DNA of 64,000 nucleotides from Bacillota bacterium (GTDB lineage Bacteria > Bacillota > Clostridia > Acetivibrionales > JAMNXU01), in NCBI GenBank assembly GCA_023623175.1, contig JAMNXU010000033.1, positions 1 to 64,000 of the forward strand. The letters run 5' to 3'. The position numbers were made by a program, and so were the translations under genes. The notes beneath the pieces were generated by a model that had not been told where the DNA came from, ran no database searches, and saw nothing but the letters and a program-made list of their open reading frames with translations. Shown here piece by piece: positions 35,816-44,689 of the stretch (position 1 is its first letter; each line of letters starts with the position of its first letter).

Positions 35816-35848
35816 TCTTTCCAAGGTTTTGAAAGGCAGGTGAGAGGC

Positions 35849-36238
35849 ATGGATGTAAATAACAGGATAATACAGCCCAACATAATAAGAACCGGCAATG
35901 CAAACGCGCTGCAAAAGGCACCTGTAAGGCATGAAAAAACGCAGGGATTCGAAGAAATACTCAGGCAGAAGATAGATGAGACATCGGGACTGAAGTTTTC
36001 AAAGCATGCCGAAAACAGGCTCAGGGAAAGAAACATCAGCCTTACATCGGACCAGAAGGAAAAACTCGGCAACGCGGTGAGCAAGGCAGGCAGCAAGGGT
36101 GTGAAAGACACGCTGGTGCTCGTTGACAACCTGGCCTTTGTGGTAAACGTAAGAAGCAGGACTGTTATAACGGCCGTGACGAGCAACGAACTGAAGGAAA
36201 ATGTATTTACTAACATTGACGGAGCGGTCATAACCTGA
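35849..36238 (+). CDS. Flagellar operon protein, TIGR02530 family
   Basis: A 129-residue protein of the small family found between flgD and flgE in Firmicutes. FSKHAENRLRERNISLTSDQKEKL and VKDTLVLVDNLAFVVNVRSRTVITAV (given in part: LVLVDNLAFVVNV) are the family hallmarks. It has no signal or membrane segment. The function is not established. The ATG at 35849 follows GGTGAGAGG; a GTG at 35840 overlaps that site. It is 33 bases after flgD, and a 143-base leader separates it from flgE. Confidence 0.82.
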   Translation: MDVNNRIIQPNIIRTGNANALQKAPVRHEKTQGFEEILRQKIDETSGLKFSKHAENRLRERNISLTSDQKEKLGNAVSKAGSKGVKDTLVLVDNLAFVVNVRSRTVITAVTSNELKENVFTNIDGAVIT

Positions 36239-36303
36239 CATCCTGCACAGATACGTTCTTAAAAGTAAATATCTCTGAAATTAATCACAATTATGTGCCA
36301 GAT

Positions 36304-36356
36304 ACAGCCGGACCCCTTTGGGGAGGCTGTCTATTCCGGATCGACGGAAGGAATAG
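36304..36356 (+). promoter_or_regulatory. Two tandem hairpins in the flgE leader
   Basis: ACAGCC (36304-36309) pairs with GGCTGT (36325-36330), with inner CCCC/GGGG around a TTT loop. Immediately after, CTATTCC (36331-36337) pairs with GGAATAG (36350-36356). The flgE ribosome site AAAGGAGG follows at 36365. There is no T-run, so these are RNA structures for processing, stability or translation rather than a terminator. Confidence 0.6.
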
Positions 36357-36381
36357 GGTAACTTAAAGGAGGTCGTTTATT

Positions 36382-37713
36382 ATGATGAGGTCAATGTTTT
36401 CCGGTGTGTCAGGGCTCATGGCGCACCAGGTAAGAATGGACGTAATCGGCAACAATGTTGCAAACGTAAACACCATAGGCTTCAAGTCGGGAAGAGTGAC
36501 GTTCCAGGAAGTTTTCAGCCAAACGATCAAGGGAGCAAGCGCGCCGGACGCAGCGACGGGCCGGGGTGGAACCAACCCTATGCAGATTGGTCTTGGTATA
36601 GGCGTCGGCAACGTGGATACGATTGTTACAAGGGGCAGCCTGCAGCGTACGGACAACCCGACGGACCTGGCCATTGAAGGCGACGGTTTCTTCATTGTAC
36701 AGGGCGGAGCAGGAGACACGTACAGGTTTACGAGAGCTGGCAATTTTGGCATTGACAAGCTTGGCAACCTTGTAGCAGGAAACGGCATGAATGTCATGGG
36801 CTGGCAGGCATACACGAGAAATCCTGACGGCAGTTATGAATTTGATACCGAGCAGCCTGTAGGACCGATAAATATTTATTATGACGAATTCAACAACAAT
36901 AAAAGGATAATAGCCGCAAGGGCCACGACTGACGCCGTTTTTTCAGGGAATCTCGATTCGTCGAGGCCCATAATAACCAATCCCGATGATTCCAACGTGC
37001 AGTTCAAGGTCCCGGTAACGGTATATGACGACCTTGGCAACCAATACAAGTTAACCATTAAGTTCTGGAAAACAGCTGCAAGCGCGGGAACTTCGACCAC
37101 GTGGACATGGGAGATTGACGGAGGAGCTTCGGGGGGCAACGCAGTTACGCCGAGTACGGCCCAGGGAACGATAACTTTCGACAACTTCGGAAGAATACAG
37201 GCCGGATCCACAAGCGCGTTTGATATTCAACTGAGTCCCCAGACAACGGATATCGGAGTCCAGCCTTTTACCGTCAGGTTTGATTTCAGTAATCTTACGA
37301 TGTACAACGCCGACAGTTCGGTTAAACCGACCAATGTGAACGGGTATCCCACGGGTAATCTCGTAAGTTTCAACATAGGGCCTGACGGCATAATTACCGG
37401 CATATACAGCAATGGTCAGCAGCAGCCTCTGGGACTTATTGCGCTCGCAAGTTTTGAAAATCCGGCGGGACTGCAAAAGGTCGGAGACAACATGTTTATT
37501 CCGTCCACCAACTCCGGTGATTTCAACAAGGCTGTTAAACCAGGATCTGAAGGAGTGGGCATGCTGAATCCTGGAACGCTCGAAATGTCGAATGTTGATC
37601 TTTCAAGGGAATTCACCGACATGATAATAACGCAGAGAGGTTTCCAGGCAAACAGCAGGATTATTACCACATCCGATGAAATGCTGCAGGAACTTGTGAA
37701 CCTCAAGAGATAA
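36382..37713 (+). CDS. flgE: Flagellar hook protein FlgE
   Basis: A 443-residue axial protein. The rod/hook N-terminus (MAHQVRMDVIGNNVANVNT, GFKSGRVTFQEVF) and C-terminus (NVDLSREFTDMIITQRGFQANSRIITTSDEMLQEL, e.g. MIITQRGFQANSRI) form the D0/D1 coiled coil. The middle is the FlgE-type D2 domain. AAAGGAGG precedes the ATG by nine bases. It stands after a structured leader, unlike the tightly packed neighbours. No separate flgG-like gene follows in this operon. Confidence 0.94.
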   Translation: MMRSMFSGVSGLMAHQVRMDVIGNNVANVNTIGFKSGRVTFQEVFSQTIKGASAPDAATGRGGTNPMQIGLGIGVGNVDTIVTRGSLQRTDNPTDLAIEGDGFFIVQGGAGDTYRFTRAGNFGIDKLGNLVAGNGMNVMGWQAYTRNPDGSYEFDTEQPVGPINIYYDEFNNNKRIIAARATTDAVFSGNLDSSRPIITNPDDSNVQFKVPVTVYDDLGNQYKLTIKFWKTAASAGTSTTWTWEIDGGASGGNAVTPSTAQGTITFDNFGRIQAGSTSAFDIQLSPQTTDIGVQPFTVRFDFSNLTMYNADSSVKPTNVNGYPTGNLVSFNIGPDGIITGIYSNGQQQPLGLIALASFENPAGLQKVGDNMFIPSTNSGDFNKAVKPGSEGVGMLNPGTLEMSNVDLSREFTDMIITQRGFQANSRIITTSDEMLQELVNLKR

Positions 37714-37723
37714 GTAACTGTCA

Positions 37724-37754
37724 TTTCCGGCCTCCGGGTTCCGGGGGCCGGAAA
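37724..37754. repeat. Inverted repeat after flgE
   Basis: TTTCCGGCC (37724-37732) and GGCCGGAAA (37746-37754) form a perfect 9-bp stem with a 13-base GC-rich loop. AAACATG rather than T follows, so it is not a standard terminator. It could slow the 3' decay of the hook message. Confidence 0.6.
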
Positions 37755-37819
37755 AACATGATTTCAGCGCCTGGCGCGAATTATAGAAGAATTTATTGTT
37801 TTTTGGCAGGAACAATATT

Positions 37820-38035
37820 ATGATAAAAATAACCAGGTTGAATAATACATCATTTTACCTGAACAGTGAACTTATAGAAACTGTGGAAGCAACCCCTGAT
37901 ACTGTTATTACGACAATTGAAGGAAAAAAATACATCGTCAGCGAACCGGTTGAGAAAGTCATCGAGCTCATTCTAGATTACAAGGCTTCAGTGCTGAGAA
38001 GAGCTCAACAACCGGTCGATTGCGACATGAAATAA
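37820..38035 (+). CDS. flbD: Flagellar FlbD family protein
   Basis: A 71-residue protein beginning MIKITRLNNTSFYLNSELIETVEATPDTVITT, whose RLNNTSFYLN and IETVEATPDTVI parts define the FlbD family. The role is unclear, although it is commonly encoded just before the stator genes motA and motB. Here fliL follows instead. The ATG at 37820 has GGCAGGA about ten bases upstream. Confidence 0.88.
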   Translation: MIKITRLNNTSFYLNSELIETVEATPDTVITTIEGKKYIVSEPVEKVIELILDYKASVLRRAQQPVDCDMK

Positions 38036-38073
38036 AGCAAGCTTGTCCGATTATGCAAAAAGGGGGTCTTTAG

Positions 38074-38583
38074 ATGGAAGGCAGGAGCAGCTTTGTATTG
38101 CTGCTTGTTATTGTAGCTGTGTTAACTCTTACCCTGGCTCTCCTTTCCGGGTATGTTTTTATCGTGGGAGGAGCCCAGTCACGGGGCGCTGAAAAGGTCG
38201 TTGAAGTAAGAATGCCCGATTCCGATGAACTCAACAAAAAGCCGATTTTTGGAGACAAGGCGGAAGTATTCAATTTAAAACAGGACATTGACGGCACGCT
38301 CGGAGTAATGCAGCTTAATGCCGAACTTGTTTATTTCAAGAAGGTAAAGGGCATTAAGAACACTGATGAATTAATTGACAACTATATCAGCGAAATTAAG
38401 GAAGCCATTACCCAATACCTGCTCGACAGGACCTATTCCGAGGTAAATCACCGCGACGGCCTTCAAAAGGCGAAAGAAGATCTCAAGGTCTTAACCAACA
38501 ATATTTTTAAGGAAAAAGAAGGTCTGACAAGCGATGTAGTCTGGGAAGTGGTCATTTCAAAGTGGAACGTTCAGGCCATGTGA
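38074..38583 (+). CDS. fliL: Flagellar basal body-associated protein FliL
   Basis: A 169-residue single-pass protein: transmembrane segment at residues 6-30 (SFVLLLVIVAVLTLTLALLSG), then a periplasmic-type FliL domain (DGTLGVMQLNAELVYFKKV, TYSEVNHRDGLQKAKEDL). It surrounds the stator and supports torque or switching. Start ATG with AAAGGGGG upstream. It lies between flbD and fliM, where motA-motB would normally precede it. Confidence 0.88.
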   Translation: MEGRSSFVLLLVIVAVLTLTLALLSGYVFIVGGAQSRGAEKVVEVRMPDSDELNKKPIFGDKAEVFNLKQDIDGTLGVMQLNAELVYFKKVKGIKNTDELIDNYISEIKEAITQYLLDRTYSEVNHRDGLQKAKEDLKVLTNNIFKEKEGLTSDVVWEVVISKWNVQAM

Positions 38584-38617
38584 TCCGGGATGATAACGAA
38601 AGGCAGGTGGTTGCCGG

Positions 38618-39610
38618 ATGGGTGACATTCTTACCCAGGAAGAAATAAATGAGCTGATAAATGCGCTTAACAAGGGCGAGCTTGATGTTGAAAAGATAAA
38701 GGAATCCAGGAAGGAAAAAAAGGTCAGGAATTATGATTTCAACTTTCCTGAAAAATTTGCAAAAGATCAGATAAAAACGTTGCAGTTTATTAATGAAAAC
38801 TATGCAAGAATTCTTACTAGCTTTCTGACGGGTTACCTGCGCACGCTCGTCCATGTTGAGGTGGCCTTTGACGTTGATTCCCTGCTGTACAAGGATTTCA
38901 GCAATTCGCTGCCCAGTCCCCTTGTCCTGGCCGTTGTGGATTTTAATCCCCTGCCGGGGCAAATAATCATAGAATTGGATCCCAGCATCGCCTTTGCAAT
39001 GGTTGACCGCATCCTGGGCGGCAAGGGCAGCCCGATGGAAAAAGTCAGGGAGTTTACCGAAATTGAGCTGGCCATTCTTGAAAGAGTTATAAATCTCATG
39101 CTGGAACGCATGAGGGAGCCCTGGGAAAATATTATAGCCATTCGACCGAGGCTCGACAAAATTGAGACAAACATCCAGTTTGCGCAGATTGCGAGCCCCA
39201 ATGACGTTGTGGCGCTTGTTACAATGAACGCTAAAGTCGGCGAAGCCGAGGGCATGATCAACATATGCATTCCCCATGCCGTGGTGGAGCCCGTGATAAC
39301 AAAGCTCAGCACCAGAATATGGTTTACGAGAACTGAAAAGGAAAATCCGAAGGAAAACAGGGAAGTTATTGAAAACAGGATTGCCATGACCGAAATACCG
39401 ATCAGGGCCATCCTCGGCAGGTCCGTCATATCGGTCGCCGATGTGCTGGAACTCCAGTGCGGTGATATCATACCCCTGGGAACCTCCGTGAATGACGATC
39501 TGGAAATACTGGTCGGAAACCTGAAGAAATTCCGTGCAAAACCAGGGGTGCGAAGAAACAGGGTGTCGGTAAAAATTACCGAAATTATTGCAAGGGAGGA
39601 TGATTTATAA
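38618..39610 (+). CDS. fliM: Flagellar motor switch protein FliM
   Basis: A 330-residue C-ring protein. The N-terminus MGDILTQEEINELINALN is the CheY-P binding peptide, followed by a CheC-like middle domain (YARILTSFLTGYLRTLV, MVDRILGGKG) and a SpoA/FliN-like C-domain (LGRSVISVADVLELQCGDIIPL). It controls the direction of rotation. GGTGG precedes the ATG. It overlaps fliY by one base. Confidence 0.96.
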   Translation: MGDILTQEEINELINALNKGELDVEKIKESRKEKKVRNYDFNFPEKFAKDQIKTLQFINENYARILTSFLTGYLRTLVHVEVAFDVDSLLYKDFSNSLPSPLVLAVVDFNPLPGQIIIELDPSIAFAMVDRILGGKGSPMEKVREFTEIELAILERVINLMLERMREPWENIIAIRPRLDKIETNIQFAQIASPNDVVALVTMNAKVGEAEGMINICIPHAVVEPVITKLSTRIWFTRTEKENPKENREVIENRIAMTEIPIRAILGRSVISVADVLELQCGDIIPLGTSVNDDLEILVGNLKKFRAKPGVRRNRVSVKITEIIAREDDL

Positions 39611-40764
39611 TGGGTGAAACGCTGTCACAGGCTGAAATAGATGCATTGCTTAAAAGCAGCGAGTTTTCAGACATTGATGATTCGCAGCACGATGTGCTTA
39701 CATCCCAGGAAATTGACGCCCTTGGAGAAATCGGCAACATAAGCATGGGTACTTCAGCCACCACGCTTTTTACGCTGATTCAGCAGAAAGTTTTAATTAC
39801 GACACCGAAGGTTTCGATTACTACATGGAATGAGCTGGAATCCCAGTACAACCAGGGATATGTCGCGGTAAAGGTGGAGTACACTCACGGGCTCGTGGGA
39901 ACCAACCTGCTGCTTTTGAAGGACAAGGACGTGATGGTGATTACCGATCTCATGATGGGCGGCGACGGAACCAATATACAGGGAGAAATAAACGACCTGC
40001 ATTTAAGCGCCGTCAGCGAGGCCATGAACCAGATGATCGGATCGGCTGCCACCTCCATGTCCTCAATGTTCAACAAGAGGATAGAAATATCGCCTCCGAA
40101 AGCATTCAGTTTTCATTTTGCCTCACCACCTGAGCATTTTGTCGTAAACCAGGATGAGAAAATCGTGTGCGTCGCGTTCAGGATGGTCATAGGAGAACTG
40201 GTGGACAGTGAAATTATGCAGCTTATGCCTGTCCAGTTTGCCAAGGACCTTGTTTATAACCTGTTAAACATAACCGAGCTGGGCGTCGATACAGGCGCCG
40301 ATACCACCAGGCAGGAAGCTCCTCAGCAAACATACGCATCGCCGTCTCCGGCGCAGCCGTTCGCGCAGCCGCAGATGCAACAGCCACTGCACCCGCAGGC
40401 AGGTTTTCAGCCACAACAGGGCCATTTTACAGGAAGCGCTGCGGGAAATAGCCGCACTGTTGATGTGCGCCCCATGCAATTTGAATCCTTCGAAGATGAA
40501 GCTCTGAACATTGAAAAAAAGAATATCAGCCTTATTATGGACGTGCCGCTTGAGGTAACGGTCGAACTGGGCCGCACCCACAAGCCAATTAAGGAGATAC
40601 TTGAGTTCGGTGCTGGCTCCATAATCGAGCTGGACAAACTGGCAGGAGAACCCGTTGATATACTCGTAAACGGAAAACCCATAGCCAAGGGAGAAGTAGT
40701 GGTTATAGACGAAAACTTTGGCGTGAGGATTACCGACATAATACAACCTTCCAAAAGACTTTAA
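39610..40764 (+). CDS. fliY: Flagellar motor switch phosphatase FliY
   Basis: A 384-residue protein of Gram-positive type: N-terminal CheY-P-like peptide (GETLSQAEIDALLKSS), a CheC/CheX phosphatase domain with both E-x2-N sites (EIGNISMG and SEAMNQMIG), a Gln/Pro-rich linker near 232-275, and a C-terminal FliN domain (VELGRTHKPIKEILEFGAGSI). It both builds the switch and dephosphorylates CheY. It overlaps fliM by one base. Confidence 0.95.
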   Translation: MGETLSQAEIDALLKSSEFSDIDDSQHDVLTSQEIDALGEIGNISMGTSATTLFTLIQQKVLITTPKVSITTWNELESQYNQGYVAVKVEYTHGLVGTNLLLLKDKDVMVITDLMMGGDGTNIQGEINDLHLSAVSEAMNQMIGSAATSMSSMFNKRIEISPPKAFSFHFASPPEHFVVNQDEKIVCVAFRMVIGELVDSEIMQLMPVQFAKDLVYNLLNITELGVDTGADTTRQEAPQQTYASPSPAQPFAQPQMQQPLHPQAGFQPQQGHFTGSAAGNSRTVDVRPMQFESFEDEALNIEKKNISLIMDVPLEVTVELGRTHKPIKEILEFGAGSIIELDKLAGEPVDILVNGKPIAKGEVVVIDENFGVRITDIIQPSKRL

Positions 40765-40803
40765 ACTTTGAATACCAAGAATTTACATAAGGAGAGGGAA
40801 CTA

Positions 40804-41166
40804 ATGGGAAAAAGGATTCTTATTGTTGACGACGCTGCATTTATGAGGATGATGCTCAAGGATATACTGCACAAGAACGGTTACGAGGTTGCAGGAGAAG
40901 CAGAAAACGGCGCCAGGGCCGTTGAAAAATACAGGGAACTTTCACCTGATCTTGTGGTAATGGACATAACAATGCCTGAAGTTGACGGGATCACCGCGGT
41001 GAAGGAAATCAAGAAAATAGATCGCGACGCCAAGATTATCATGTGTTCAGCCATGGGTCAGCAGGCCTATGTTATCGAATCAATACAGGCAGGTGCCAGG
41101 GATTTCGTGGTAAAGCCCTTCCAGCCCGACAGGGTTGTGGAAGCCGTCAGGAAGGTGCTTGGATAA
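40804..41166 (+). CDS. cheY: Chemotaxis response regulator CheY
   Basis: A 120-residue single-domain receiver. The acidic pocket is Asp9-Asp10, phospho-acceptor Asp54 (VVMDITMP), Ser82 and Lys104 (VVKPFQ). It carries the CheA signal to FliM. The ATG at 40804 has GGAGAGGG eight bases before it; the frame opens earlier but unsupported. It lies between fliY and fliO, the B. subtilis arrangement. Confidence 0.95.
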   Translation: MGKRILIVDDAAFMRMMLKDILHKNGYEVAGEAENGARAVEKYRELSPDLVVMDITMPEVDGITAVKEIKKIDRDAKIIMCSAMGQQAYVIESIQAGARDFVVKPFQPDRVVEAVRKVLG

Positions 41167-41187
41167 TATATCGGGAGAAAATCAAAT

Positions 41188-41709
41188 ATGGGCATTTTTG
41201 AGGAAATTGTCAGTTTCATTCTTTTCCTTATGGTATTTGCTGCAATAACCTTCCTGGCCTTTGTAGCGGCGAAATACGCGGGCATCAGGGCCGGCAGGGC
41301 GATGCGCGGCAAATACATGCAAATAGTGGATTCAATCAGCCTGGGGATGGATAAGAGGCTGTTGCTTGTTAAGGCTGCCGATCAGTTTTTCCTTATTGCA
41401 TCAAGCGGTAAAAGCCTGAATTTCCTCGCTGAAGTAAAAATCGAGGAATTCGTCGGCGAAACGGAAAACGATACCGCGGCTCCCGCGTTTGACTTCAGGG
41501 CATTTTTTGAAAAGTATTTAAAAAACATAAAACTGCCCGGAAATACCGCGGTTTCTGAAAAAGCAGTGCATGATGACGCCGCCGCGGAGACTCGTACAGG
41601 CGCGGTCAAAAGCGTATTCAGGAATAACCTTGAGCGGTTGCGCACAATTACAAGAAGGACTGAAACAGATGAAAACGGTGACAGGAAAGACACCTCTAAA
41701 AATCAATAA
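41188..41709 (+). CDS. fliO: Flagellar biosynthetic protein FliO/FliZ
   Basis: A 173-residue protein with one transmembrane segment (residues 8-28, FILFLMVFAAITFLAFVAA) followed by the FliO soluble domain (MQIVDSISLGMDKRLLLVKAADQFFLIASS). It assists assembly of the FliP ring of the export gate. The C-terminal 70 residues are low in conservation. It overlaps fliP by 41 bases. Confidence 0.87.
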   Translation: MGIFEEIVSFILFLMVFAAITFLAFVAAKYAGIRAGRAMRGKYMQIVDSISLGMDKRLLLVKAADQFFLIASSGKSLNFLAEVKIEEFVGETENDTAAPAFDFRAFFEKYLKNIKLPGNTAVSEKAVHDDAAAETRTGAVKSVFRNNLERLRTITRRTETDENGDRKDTSKNQ

Positions 41710-42478
41710 AAAAACCGTTTGCCAGTTCCTGGTGCTGGTTGGTTTTTTGGCAGTTTTCTCGGTTTATGCCCATGCCGAGCCCAGTATTACAATAAACAGG
41801 GACGGGATTACAATCGGCACGGCGGACAATCCGGCCGAGACATCGGCCACCATCCAGGTGCTCCTGCTTTTGACGGTGCTTTCCCTTGCACCGTCCATAT
41901 TGATAATGATGACTTCCTTTATCAGGACCGTGATAATTCTTTCCTTTGTGCGCAACTCGGTGGGAACCCAGCAAATGCCTCCGAACCAGATCCTCATAGG
42001 GCTTGCGCTCTTTTTAACGTTTTTTATAATGAGTCCCGTGCTGAGCGATTTGAACAGCAATGCGCTGCAGCCCTATACAAAAGGGGAGATTACCCAGCAG
42101 GAGGCGCTGGCGCGGTCCTCGGAGACCATTAAGACTTTCATGCTCAACCAGATGAAAAATGTCGGCAGAGACAAGGACCTGGCATTTTTCGCTTCGCTTT
42201 CAGGCATTGACAGCACGGTGAAACCCGAGGAGCTGCCGCTGACTGTAATCATACCGGCTTTCATAGTCAATGAGCTTACCGTTGCATTTAAAATGGGTTT
42301 TATAATATACATACCTTTTTTGGTAATAGATATGGTGGTATCAAGCACGCTCATGTCGATGGGCATGATGATGCTGCCACCCGTTATGATTTCTCTTCCG
42401 TTTAAAATCATGCTTTTTGTAATGGTTGACGGCTGGAGTCTCGTGGTAAGAACAATTGTTAACAGCTTCGCAAGATGA
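41669..42478 (+). CDS. fliP: Flagellar export gate protein FliP
   Basis: A 269-residue protein: cleavable-type signal (about residues 16-40, ending YAHAEP), four transmembrane segments, and FliP signatures (LSLAPSILIMMTSFIRTVIILSFVR given in part, TQQMPPNQILIGLALFLTFF, and AFKMGFIIYIPFLVIDMVV). The ATG at 41669 has AGAAGGAC upstream; longer starts lie deeper in fliO. It forms the gate with FliQ and FliR. Confidence 0.95.
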   Translation: MKTVTGKTPLKINKKTVCQFLVLVGFLAVFSVYAHAEPSITINRDGITIGTADNPAETSATIQVLLLLTVLSLAPSILIMMTSFIRTVIILSFVRNSVGTQQMPPNQILIGLALFLTFFIMSPVLSDLNSNALQPYTKGEITQQEALARSSETIKTFMLNQMKNVGRDKDLAFFASLSGIDSTVKPEELPLTVIIPAFIVNELTVAFKMGFIIYIPFLVIDMVVSSTLMSMGMMMLPPVMISLPFKIMLFVMVDGWSLVVRTIVNSFAR

Positions 42479-42492
42479 CAGGGGGTTATCCG

Positions 42493-42762
42493 TTGGATCA
42501 GGGTACAATTATTGATTTGGCACAGGAAGCATTGAAAACGATTATTTACGTATCGGCCCCGATGCTGGCGATAAGCATTATTATCGGCCTGGCTGTAAGC
42601 ATTTTTCAGGCCACAACACAAATCCAGGAGCAGACCCTGTCTTTTGTGCCCAAGATCCTTGCGGTACTTGCGTCAATAATCGTGTTCGGTCCGTGGATGC
42701 TCAGGATCTTGGTAGAGTTTACAAACAGGCTTTTTGGAAACATGCATATTTACATGAAATAG
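42493..42762 (+). CDS. fliQ: Flagellar export gate protein FliQ
   Basis: An 89-residue, two-helix membrane protein. DQGTIIDLAQEALKTIIYVSAP and FQATTQIQEQTLSFVPKI are the FliQ signatures. The TTG at 42493 gives the exact family length and has CAGGGGG ahead of it. An ATG at 42475 overlapping the fliP stop would add six residues. It is a component of the export gate. Confidence 0.94.
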   Translation: MDQGTIIDLAQEALKTIIYVSAPMLAISIIIGLAVSIFQATTQIQEQTLSFVPKILAVLASIIVFGPWMLRILVEFTNRLFGNMHIYMK

Positions 42763-42781
42763 ACGTGGTGGGGGAAAACCG

Positions 42782-43573
42782 TTGAACATACAGCTTGGGC
42801 CAGTGTTTGAATACGTCGATGCGTTTTTGCTGGTTTTTGTGCGGATGACGGGACTGTTTGTCGCGGCTCCGATTTTCAGCCGCAGGAACATACCTAACCA
42901 TGCAAAAATCGGCATAGCGTTCCTGACCACCGTTTTAATCGCCGACAAGATAAAAAGGCCGGACCTGCTGGAATACCGCACCGTCCTGCAGTTCGGACTG
43001 CTGGTAACAAAAGAATTTCTCGTTGGAATAACCATCGGATTTGCGGCTTACCTTGTTTTTTCTGCCGTTTATGTCGCAGGCCAGGTAATCGACATGCAGA
43101 TCGGGTTCGGAATGGTCAATGTAATTGACCCGATGAGCAACATACAGGTTCCGATTACTTCGAATTTTTACTTTATTTTGAGCATGCTGCTTTTTTTGAC
43201 ACTGAACGGGCACCACTTGCTGATCAGGGCGCTGTACGACAGTTTTGGAGTTGTACCGCTGGGAGGAGCGGTTTTCGGAAGCAACCTCACGAATGAGATA
43301 GTCAGCATGTTTGTGGGGATGTTTGTTCTGGGTTTTAAAATCAGCGCTCCCATTATTGCGGCTACATTGATAACTGAAGTGGCGCTCGGGGTGATGGCGA
43401 GAACCATTCCGCAGCTGAATGTTTTTGTGGTGGGTCTGCCCGTGAGAATTATCATTGGACTGATTGTAATGATGATTACTGTTCCCGTGCTGGTTGGCGC
43501 GATTCAATCCATTGTAACCGGCATGAAGGAGAATATATATGAATTGATCAGGAACATGGTGAATACGGGATGA
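42782..43573 (+). CDS. fliR: Flagellar export gate protein FliR
   Basis: A 263-residue membrane protein with about six hydrophobic segments. FVRMTGLFVAAPIFSRRNIP, GQVIDMQIGFGMVNVIDPMSN and the C-terminal NVFVVGLPVRIIIGLIVM region are typical. The start is TTG with GGTGGGGGA upstream. It overlaps flhB by four bases. Confidence 0.95.
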   Translation: MNIQLGPVFEYVDAFLLVFVRMTGLFVAAPIFSRRNIPNHAKIGIAFLTTVLIADKIKRPDLLEYRTVLQFGLLVTKEFLVGITIGFAAYLVFSAVYVAGQVIDMQIGFGMVNVIDPMSNIQVPITSNFYFILSMLLFLTLNGHHLLIRALYDSFGVVPLGGAVFGSNLTNEIVSMFVGMFVLGFKISAPIIAATLITEVALGVMARTIPQLNVFVVGLPVRIIIGLIVMMITVPVLVGAIQSIVTGMKENIYELIRNMVNTG

Positions 43574-44673
43574 ACAAATACCTGCAAATCGATCTCCAGT
43601 TGTTTGCCGACGGAAGCAGGACGGAAAAGGCTACGCCAAGGAAAAGACAGGAAGCAAGAAAAAAAGGCCAGGTTTTTCAGAGCAGGGAAGTTGCTTCGGC
43701 CGTGGTACTCATTGCTGTTTTTTTGGGCCTAAGGATTTTCGGGGGGTATATAGGCAATGTGATCGCGGGTTTTTATAAAAGCGCTTTTACGGAATATATG
43801 CAGACGGAAAGTCTGTTCACCATAGAGATGCAGTCAAAATTGATGACGGAGACTTTTATTGTCTTTATTAAGGCAATGGCTCCGGTTTTTATTATAGCGC
43901 TGGCAGCCTCGATGACCGCGGGGCTGGGTCAGGTAGGATTTTTGTTCACAACGGAAACGCTGGGTTTCAAACTTGACAGGATTAATCCTCTGCAAGGCAT
44001 AAAAAGGGTATTTTCATCCCACTCGGTAGTTGAGCTTCTGAAATCCATATTTAAAATTACGGTTGTGGTATATATCGCGTACCGGTATCTCCAGGGAGAA
44101 GCGGTCAATGCGATGAACCTTGCAGGCAGGGAACCCGGCGGGATTATTGCGTACATAGCCAATGTTTCGCTGAACGTGGCGATCCGGATATGCCTTGCGC
44201 TGATCATACTGGGGTTGTTCGATTACGGCTACCAGTGGTGGCAGTATGAAAAAAATCTCAGGATGTCCAAGCAGGAAATCAAGGAAGAGTTTAAACAGCT
44301 CGAAGGAAACCCGGAAATCAAGTCGAAAATACGGCAGAAACAGAGACAGATGTCAATGCGCAGGATGATCCAGGAAGTACCGAAGGCCGACGTGATAATC
44401 ACGAACCCAACCCACTACGCTGTGGCGCTGAAGTATGACCCCGATGAATCTGACGCGCCCGTGGTGATTGCCAAGGGACAGGATTTTGTAGCGCTGAGAA
44501 TCAGGGAAGTCGCAAGGCAAAACAATGTCGAGATAGTAGAAAATCGTGAACTGGCAAGGACACTGTACGAAACCGTGGAAGTAGGGGAGGCCATTCCCCC
44601 GGAACTCTACCAGGCCGTGGCGGAAGTTCTGGCATTTGTTTACAGCATCAGAAACCAGGGCAGAGTAGGATAG
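43570..44673 (+). CDS. flhB: Flagellar export switch protein FlhB
   Basis: A 367-residue protein with four transmembrane segments and a cytoplasmic C-domain that self-cleaves in NPTH (residues 279-282, ITNPTHYAVALKY), altering export specificity after FliK acts. The N-terminal ADGSRTEKATPRKRQEARKKGQV signature is present (seen as EKATPRKRQEAR). The gene begins at ATGA overlapping fliR. Confidence 0.96.
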   Translation: MNKYLQIDLQLFADGSRTEKATPRKRQEARKKGQVFQSREVASAVVLIAVFLGLRIFGGYIGNVIAGFYKSAFTEYMQTESLFTIEMQSKLMTETFIVFIKAMAPVFIIALAASMTAGLGQVGFLFTTETLGFKLDRINPLQGIKRVFSSHSVVELLKSIFKITVVVYIAYRYLQGEAVNAMNLAGREPGGIIAYIANVSLNVAIRICLALIILGLFDYGYQWWQYEKNLRMSKQEIKEEFKQLEGNPEIKSKIRQKQRQMSMRRMIQEVPKADVIITNPTHYAVALKYDPDESDAPVVIAKGQDFVALRIREVARQNNVEIVENRELARTLYETVEVGEAIPPELYQAVAEVLAFVYSIRNQGRVG

Positions 44674-44689
44674 AAAGGGGAGAAATCGC

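Noticed and set aside
36239-36381. Possible c-di-GMP riboswitch upstream of flgE
   Set aside because: The conserved GEMM blocks are absent; only two simple hairpins are seen.
37724-37754. Terminator after flgE
   Set aside because: The hairpin is strong but no T-run follows on either strand, and flagellar genes continue on the same strand.
42475-42492. ATG start of FliQ overlapping fliP
   Set aside because: The TTG at 42493 gives the exact family N-terminus and length, though coupling by ATGA remains possible.
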